Source of the DNA: Heterodera schachtii
Taxonomy: Eukaryota > Nematoda > Chromadorea > Rhabditida > Heteroderidae
Length of the DNA: 64,000 bases
Direction: 5' to 3'
Assembly (NCBI GenBank): GCA_023374025.1
Contig: SIJG01000054.1
Coordinates: 810,914-874,913, forward strand
Part shown: one piece after another, positions 57,606 to 64,000 of the stretch
Layout of the letters: every line of letters starts with the position of its first letter
Numbering within the stretch: the stretch's first letter is position 1
Notes under the pieces: generated by a model
The model's input: the letters and a program-made list of their open reading frames with translations, nothing else
Told to the model about the DNA's origin: nothing
Databases searched by the model: none
Position numbers and translations under genes: made by a program

Positions 57606-58288
57606 GTGTTGCGATTTTTGCGCCGCGACATTTGCGCTGTACAGCAAAAACGGACATTTGTGCCGCTCAGCAAAACTGACACTTGCGCCGTAAAATTTGC
57701 GCCGCAGACAATTGCGCCGGGACACTTGCGCCTCGGCACTGCGCCGCCCAGTAAAATAGACACTTGCGCCGCTCAGTTAAAATTATATTTTTAAATATTC
57801 TTCCAATTTAAAATTAATCAAAATACTGTGCAACGACAAAAAAGCTAGCTAAATTAAAAGAAATGCAAAAACTAATCAAAGATTAGACATTTTGCTTTTT
57901 TTTTTGATGGAAGAAGAAATGATTCTGGCCTTTAATGTTTTGAGTGATAAGCCGCATTTATTGCACATCAGTATTGTCTACTAAAATGCTCGGTAAGTCC
58001 AAAAAAATTTTTTTCGGGAAAAATCGACATTTGACTTTTAGAGGGGTTGAATAATACAAGGCCCTATCCAATTAAAGGCCCTATAGAAGGCCTGGGAATT
58101 CAATTAGTGAATTTACATTAGATATTGACTTTAATTTAAATAACCGATTTTGGAATGAACGGTGGGTGCAAGTGGGTTTTTGGGCGGCGCAAGTGTCGGT
58201 GCGCAAATATTCATTTTAACTGGGCGGCGCAAGTATCGAGGCGCAAATATCGCAGCGAAAATGTCTGCGGCACAAAAGTCGGTACACC
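57606..58288. mobile_element. foldback element of GCGCC-unit arrays
   Basis: The left arm (57,606-57,790) is an array of units like GACACTTGCGCCGC with variants (GACATTTGCGC, GGACATTTGTGCCGC, CAGTAAAATAGACACTTGCG). The right arm (about 58,150-58,288) carries the inverse unit GCGGCGCAAGTGTC and variants. The middle of about 360 bp is mostly non-repetitive and includes GAAGGCCTGGG. No transposase is encoded. The unit variation suggests array expansion and contraction. Confidence 0.7.
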
Positions 58289-61098
58289 ATATTAAAATAC
58301 AATTTAAAAAATATAAACTACTTATTATTATAAATCATGGATAAATATACTTTTGGTGGCAGTTTGGGCCTGTAACATAAATTAAGCTGCTATTTTGTAA
58401 ATATTTAAAAGATTTCTAACTTTTAAACTATTAACATGTTTTCGTGTGATTAATAATCATAAATATTAATTTATGACGAGTATATGGTAAAAAATTGTCA
58501 TGAACAAAAGTGAAAATAATCACAAAATAAATAGCTATTTGGCGAAATATAATATTAAAACCAACAAATTTAATGAATTGGAAAATATGATATAAAATAA
58601 ACCTACGAATTCTAAATCAAATGCTGTCATAAAGAAAAAAGGATTAAAAACACAAAAAAGGCAATATAATCAAGCAATAATAATTTTAATGTAAAATTTT
58701 AATAAATAAAAAAAACAACAATGAATTTTATTTTTATCACAATGATAAAGATATAGGTGTGAACATTTGTAAATTGAAGAAAGTTATATTGTTATTTATA
58801 CAAGAAAATAAATACAAAATGATAAAATTAATATAATTATTTAAATCATATGACAGACTTTAATTAAATAAACACCAATATGAATGGCACTTTGGCTTCA
58901 TCACTTAATCCATACGGTGATTAAACAAGAAAAATAAAATAATAACTAAATAATACTTCTACTAAATTGAAAAATTTAATAATAATACAGCTTTTGAATA
59001 AATAATTATTAAAAAACTTTTATTTTATAAAATAAAATATATTTTGGTTGAGTCAAAGATAATTTAAAACAAACTAATAAATTTGAACATTTATTTAGAG
59101 AAGCTACACAATAGTGAAGTTTTCGTATCAGATAAAACATTTAAAAACCTAATGCTTAATCAGGGTAAATATTTTTACCTATGTATACTAATACAATTTA
59201 AATAAAGTTTAACCAATTGCTGCAATTTAAGCAAGAAAAAAACTATGATATATTTCGCTAATAATTGCATTTAATTTTTAAATGAGCTAGTAAAGCGTAA
59301 TGTCATTTATACATTCGGTGGCACTTAAGAGAATATAAAATTTAATATATTGATATTTGAATACCTATTTTTATTGGAATTATGTAAATAATTAATATAA
59401 AAGGAAGAACATTTATCGAAATCATTTTATTTGGAAGCTGTTAATAAATATGTCATGAAAGCTTAAAAATGATTCCTTAAAAACAAATTGTTGTATTAAT
59501 AATTAAAAATATTTGTATCAAAGACTTATTGATAATAAATAAGTAGTATCTCAATTAGAAAATTAAGGAAATCAACAATTTTTTTAATTAGAGCTTGTCA
59601 CCATGCATGGCGATATCATTTATTAAGACGGTTAAATAATTTATAAAAAAACCAGAACAATTGAAAAAGATCATATAAATTTATGAAGGTATAATTGAAA
59701 AAAACTCCAATTAAAATAATTTAAACATATAATAGTCAATATATGATACAATTTTTTAGTTAGCTTTGCTTGGTACAATGCTATATTTAACAAATATTTA
59801 TATATAGATTTGTTAAAATTGTTTCATGAAAGATCAAATTAAAAAATAAATAATGTTAAGAATTAAAAAAGAATCATGCAATTTAAATAATATTATAATT
59901 CATTTAAATAAATAATAATAAATATAGCAAATTGAAAATAATATTATGAAGAATTTATGAAAAAATTATACATTTAACAAAATCACATCATTTTGGGCAG
60001 AAAAGTAAAAACAAATTTATGAAATTATAAAAATATTTTTGGTAATATTTATGTATTAATTATTTGTGAGTTGCCGTGAAATTTGTTCTGATTCTAATAG
60101 TTTTTTTTTTATATTAAAATTTTTAAGATTAATTACTCATTTCTGTGATATTTGACATAATAGTTATAAATAAATTCAATATTTTTATGTTTGTAAAGGT
60201 TTTTTGAATTTACATATGAAAATTAGGATTTAATCAAAAAATAATATTTTATAGTTTTTATAAAATAAAAAATAAATTATGGTCCAATATGCTTATATCT
60301 TTTGTTTTGAATTTAAAAATTTATTTTTTATTTATTGAATTCTAACTTATTTTCACTTTTTGATTCATTTTAGCTACAATAATTTTCAAGTGTCACGGTC
60401 CTTAAATATTTAATTAACAATTTTAATTTTGTGTCAAAAGCGTTTTATACCATAAAATCATATTAATAAGTAAAAGTAAAATTCTTTAGATCTTAAGCTC
60501 AACTTTATTGTTAGTGTTTTGTTTAATTAATTAATTTTATTTATTACTTGAGTCAGTGCATGGTGTTTAATTCCAAACTTGGAAGTTCATAAAAAAAATT
60601 TAACTGAAATAATGAGATACTTTGAATTTTATGAAATAATTTTATTATATTGTAGACATAAATATTACATTTACTTAAAATTTATCTAACAAACTTGTTC
60701 AAACATAAAAAAAACTTAAAGAAATCACATATTTACATAATATGTATCATGAAATAAAACTAAAAAAAAACATATTTATAGTAAATTAAAAGGATTTGTT
60801 ATTATAAAATTAAAATCATATTACATACAAATATTTTGGTTCTATATAAAAAGATAAAGAGGATATATGATAAAAGAAAAAAATGAATTAAGTAATTATG
60901 CGAATACTAATATTAATAATACATTCTCATAAAGGAAGAACAGCATTATCTTTAAGGATATTCATAGGTCAGGGGAAAAACCATAAATTTTTCTCATTTT
61001 AAAAAATGAACACAATTAAGTTCTAATTTAAACTTCATCAATAAGAAAATTTATTAATATAAGATGAACCTAAAATAACCTATAATAAATTATTTAAA
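58289..61098. other. A/T-rich desert
   Basis: Low-complexity A/T-rich DNA. A short palindrome CCATGCATGG occurs near 59,602. No gene, RNA gene or repeat family is supported. Confidence 0.5.
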
Positions 61099-61623
61099 TT
61101 AGGGTTACACGGGTCCGGGTACCCGACCGGGTCCCAGACCCGGATACCCGGTTTTTTGACTACCCGGACCCGGACCCGGACCCGGTTTTTTGAAAATCCA
61201 ATACCCGGTACCCGACCCGGTAGGTCCGGGTCCAACCGGGTCCAAAAATACACTGGTAAGAATGGGGGTCTGGGTGAAAGTTGAGGGAAAGGAAAAAATA
61301 GGAAATTTTTTAATGCTAATTTATTTTTGTTTGTTTTATTTATTTAGTTTTATGAACAATTTAAAAATTAATTAAGGAACGTTTTTTTAAAATGTCTAAT
61401 ATTTGGAAATACTTTATAAAATTTGCTGACGAGGCTAAATGCAAAATTTGTGCAAAGAAGATTGGCAAGAAGGATGGATCAACGAGAAGTATGTGGAAGC
61501 ATTTGGAATCATTGCACAATGAAGAGTTTGTATGCTTAAAAGGAAATGGAGCGCAAAAAAAGGAAAATGTCAGTGCTAAACGGTACCAAAACTTTTAGTC
61601 TACCCGGACCCGTGTAACCCTAA
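61099..61623. mobile_element. truncated hAT element with CCCGGA subterminal repeats
   Basis: Perfect 23-bp terminal inverted repeats begin TTAGGGTTACACGGGTCC at the left and end with the inverse at the right. The left side holds a dense cluster of ACCCGGACCCGG-like units (61,113-61,250); the right has only one unit. Between them lies a BED-finger frame. The TAGGG terminus, clustered subterminal motifs and BED finger fit hAT. Flanks TATTTAAA and TATTTTTT agree at the first five bases only, so the target duplication is uncertain or decayed. Confidence 0.8.
61392..61598 (+). CDS. BED zinc-finger fragment of hAT transposase
   Basis: A 68-residue frame with the BED finger pattern: MSNIWKYFIKFADE, then CKIC (C18, C21), then SMWKHLESLH with the H-x4-H pair. 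BED fingers form the N-terminal DNA-binding domain of many hAT transposases. A full transposase is around 600 residues, so the catalytic RNase-H-like domain and dimerisation region are absent; the frame stops at TAG 25 bp before the element's end. It is a deletion derivative and could at most bind the element's own ends. Confidence 0.75.
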   Translation: MSNIWKYFIKFADEAKCKICAKKIGKKDGSTRSMWKHLESLHNEEFVCLKGNGAQKKENVSAKRYQNF

Positions 61624-62375
61624 TATTTTTTCCCCTATTTTTGTCTATTTTCAAATTTGAAAATTCTAAAAAATATTTTGGCTTTTTTTATGGAAAAATA
61701 TGTCATATTCACAATCAATGACACAGAAAACAACGAAAAAAAATTTAATTAAAAAATTTCTTTTGTCAAAAAAAGTTTGAAAAATTATTGAATTTCTTTA
61801 ACAAAATAATCTTATATTATTTTATTTAATTTGTTTTTTCCTTTTCTGTATTAAACTCTGATTTCTTAAATTTAACAGTGTTAATTATGACAATTTATAA
61901 TTTTACCAATTTTTTATAGTGCAAATCTGTTGCAACTAAAAATATTTATTAATAACCGTGTTTTTCATTGGACGGACGCAAAATATTTATTGTTTAAAAT
62001 TATTTTAAACTCTACTAATGAATATTTTTCTGTTAGTGATAATATTTATCATAGAGAAATCAAAAGTACAAAAACCTTTTTGTCATTTTTTCTTATTTCG
62101 CTTTAATAAATTTATTATAAAAATATATATAATAAAAAAACACGAAACTTTTTAACCTTGTCGAATTTACCTCAACAATCTAAATCCCACTTTTATGGGT
62201 CTAATTGCATCAAATAGGCTTTTTTATTGCGTATATTTGTAAGCACCACCATAACAAATAGACAAGCTTTTATTATTAGAAAGCTCTTGATGAGAGTAAA
62301 AATTTGCAAAACAATTTTTAAGCAAAAGAATATACACAGCGGCCCAATTTTGGACTCACAGTTCAAAAACTAATT

Positions 62376-62447
62376 GATATTTTGTCTCAGTGGTACATGC
62401 GTTCGTTAGCGAAAAGGTGGATTTGGGTTCGAATCCCGTTTATTATA
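62376..62447 (+). pseudogene. tRNA-like sequence, probably degenerate
   Basis: A box-A-like GTCTCAGTGGTA and a perfect box-B GGTTCGAATCC lie at tRNA-like spacing, with TTCG/CGAA able to pair between them. The T-stem is partly paired, but the acceptor ends do not pair and the anticodon arm lacks a normal 7-nt loop. It is a tRNA pseudogene or the head of a tRNA-derived SINE; the downstream body could not be recognised. Confidence 0.4.
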
Positions 62448-62569
62448 TATTTTAATATTTGATGGTAAAAAATAAAAATATGAAAATATAACAAATAAAT
62501 ATTCTTATTTCCTTTTTTTAAAACGGAAAATAAAGAAAAAAACTTATCACAGAAATCAATGACATTAAT

Positions 62570-62641
62570 AAGCGAAATTTGGTCAGTTTCTTCTTCCGAT
62601 TGATCGAACTCATCATCCTCTTCCCACTGATCACTCTGTCT
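62570..62641 (-). other. acidic exon-like islet
   Basis: On the minus strand, after an AAATCAG acceptor, the sequence reads RQSDQWEEDDEFDQSEEETD in an open frame that continues into A/T-rich sequence. The acidic composition and acceptor are suggestive of an exon, but there is no start, donor or homology to support a gene call. Confidence 0.25.
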
Positions 62642-64000
62642 CTGATTTATTATTTTTTAAAATTAAAAAGACACAATAAATTAAAATCAATATGCATTGT
62701 AAACTTGTAAACTTTACAAAGATACAAACAAAAAAAATGGAATTATTTTGCCATTTTAATACAAAATTATTTAAAACAAAAACATTAATTTTTAAAATGA
62801 GTATAAAATATAATAATAATAATTTAGAAAATTTATATTTTCCGCTAAAAGTATCGGCAAATATAAATTTAATTTATCGTCAAAAAAATTACCATAAGAA
62901 AATTAATATATAAACTTTTAAAAAACAAATTGTTCTTTAAGAAAATTTCAAATATTATGATTTTTAAATGTTTTTCAGCGATTTTTGTGAAAATTTTTGG
63001 CAAAATTATAAAGGTAATTTCAAAATTTTATATTTTTTAGTTAATAGCTTTAGGTTATTGAAGTGTTCATTTTTTGGAACGATTCATTTACTAGGAACAT
63101 TGTAATGTACATACTTATCTGGTCATAAATTACCAAATATAATTCGAACACTTTATCATCTTGGTTAATGGCACACGAAAAATTAGGCTAATATTATTTG
63201 CTATTTATTATATTTTTTTAATTTTATAAGAGGCAGATTCCTTGTATTTTTTCAAATAATATTCGCTTTTTGGAAAAAAGGCAATTAAACAAAACAAAAA
63301 AGATCGAAAATTAATAAAGCCCATTATTTTAAAATAAATTAAGGTACTCATACATAATTGTAATTCTATAAAAAAATATATTATTTTTTAGTCATGTGAA
63401 TATGAAAAATCAATTTACATTTTTTTATTTTTAATTAATGTATTAGCAGACAATCTTAAAACAATATAGTTATTTCATTTGTTATTATTGAAACCAACAA
63501 TAAATATTTTTTAAATTTTATTTGCATATTATTTAATTTAGATCACCTCAAATTTTTTGGCATGGAAAAATATTATAATTTATTAATACTGATAAATAAC
63601 TATAAAATAAAGTTTAGAAATAAGGACTAACAAAGCATATTCACAAATTTATATTGTACTTGTGTAATACATTTAGTGAAATAATTTAAAAATGAGAAAG
63701 CAAAATAAACGAAATATATATTTAAAAAAAAGTTTAGATAATAATTATTTTTTCTTGATTAGTCTATCATTCGATATTGATTATTTTTATCTATTTAAAA
63801 TTAACTTTAGTCAATCTCTTCAAAACAATGTATCCCAAATAGTAATACAAAAATTACCGAACAGCCGATGCTGAATATTACCCTACTCATCTTATTTACG
63901 GTTTTAACCGATTTGTACGAGATAATAAATATATAAACAATCCATTTTTTTGCGAACAATTAATAATGAATATAATTAAAAAAATAAATGTCAATATTTA

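Larger units (their letters stand above)
61624..64000. other. A/T-rich desert at the window end
   Basis: Mostly A/T-rich DNA with the tRNA-like sequence and one acidic exon-like islet listed separately. Frames at 62,692-62,913 and 63,692-63,874 are Lys/Asn/Ile/Phe-rich as expected of A/T-rich DNA and show no domain. Confidence 0.45.

Noticed and set aside
57606..57794. 62-codon Cys/Ala-rich frame
   Set aside because: Direct product of the GACACTTGCGCCGC unit array of the foldback arm.

Overview
The window is eukaryotic and looks like a nematode. The background is extremely A/T-rich. Candidate introns are very short (one of 46 nt) with TTTTAAG or TTTTCAG-type 3' splice sites. Six U6 snRNA copies have a nematode-like sequence. 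Protein-coding stretches are clearly more GC-rich than their surroundings. Species cannot be fixed from sequence alone; a plant-parasitic tylenchid is a guess, not a result.

Layout. 1-3.1 kb is A/T-rich DNA holding a 652-bp hAT-type MITE with an 8-bp target duplication. 3.09-8.23 kb is a nearly complete Ty3/Gypsy LTR retrotransposon: two 267-270 bp LTRs, 5-bp ATATA target duplication, and one fused Gag-Pol frame with a stop at codon 4. 8.2-14.2 kb is a desert containing one copy of a 1.5-kb repeat whose second copy lies at 27.0-28.5 kb. 14.2-19.7 kb is the most unusual locus. A CR1/Jockey-group LINE, apparently cut short in ORF1, is joined at its 5' end to six head-to-tail U6 snRNA copies. 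The whole insert lies between two direct repeats of 541 bp that differ at one base. It interrupts a candidate cysteine-rich exon, and the long duplication leaves an intact copy of that exon downstream. 19.1-22.4 kb is the only gene-like island: the cysteine-rich gene, a coiled-coil gene on the plus strand, and a candidate spliced gene on the minus strand whose last intron holds a 90-bp minisatellite.

From 22.8 kb to the end the DNA is mostly A/T-rich desert broken by non-autonomous elements: a 302-bp perfect direct repeat 4.7 kb apart, a foldback element of GGCGC units split by a second hAT MITE (8-bp duplication ATAATAAG), a 1.1-kb Stowaway/mariner-like palindrome at 46 kb, a small inverted-repeat element at 51.5 kb, another GCGCC-unit foldback at 57.6 kb, and a hAT element at 61 kb that still encodes a BED zinc finger. 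A tRNA-like sequence lies near 62.4 kb.

There is no operon-like gene set. What links the parts is retro- and DNA transposition. The U6-LINE chimera with its very long target duplication is the best candidate for something undescribed.
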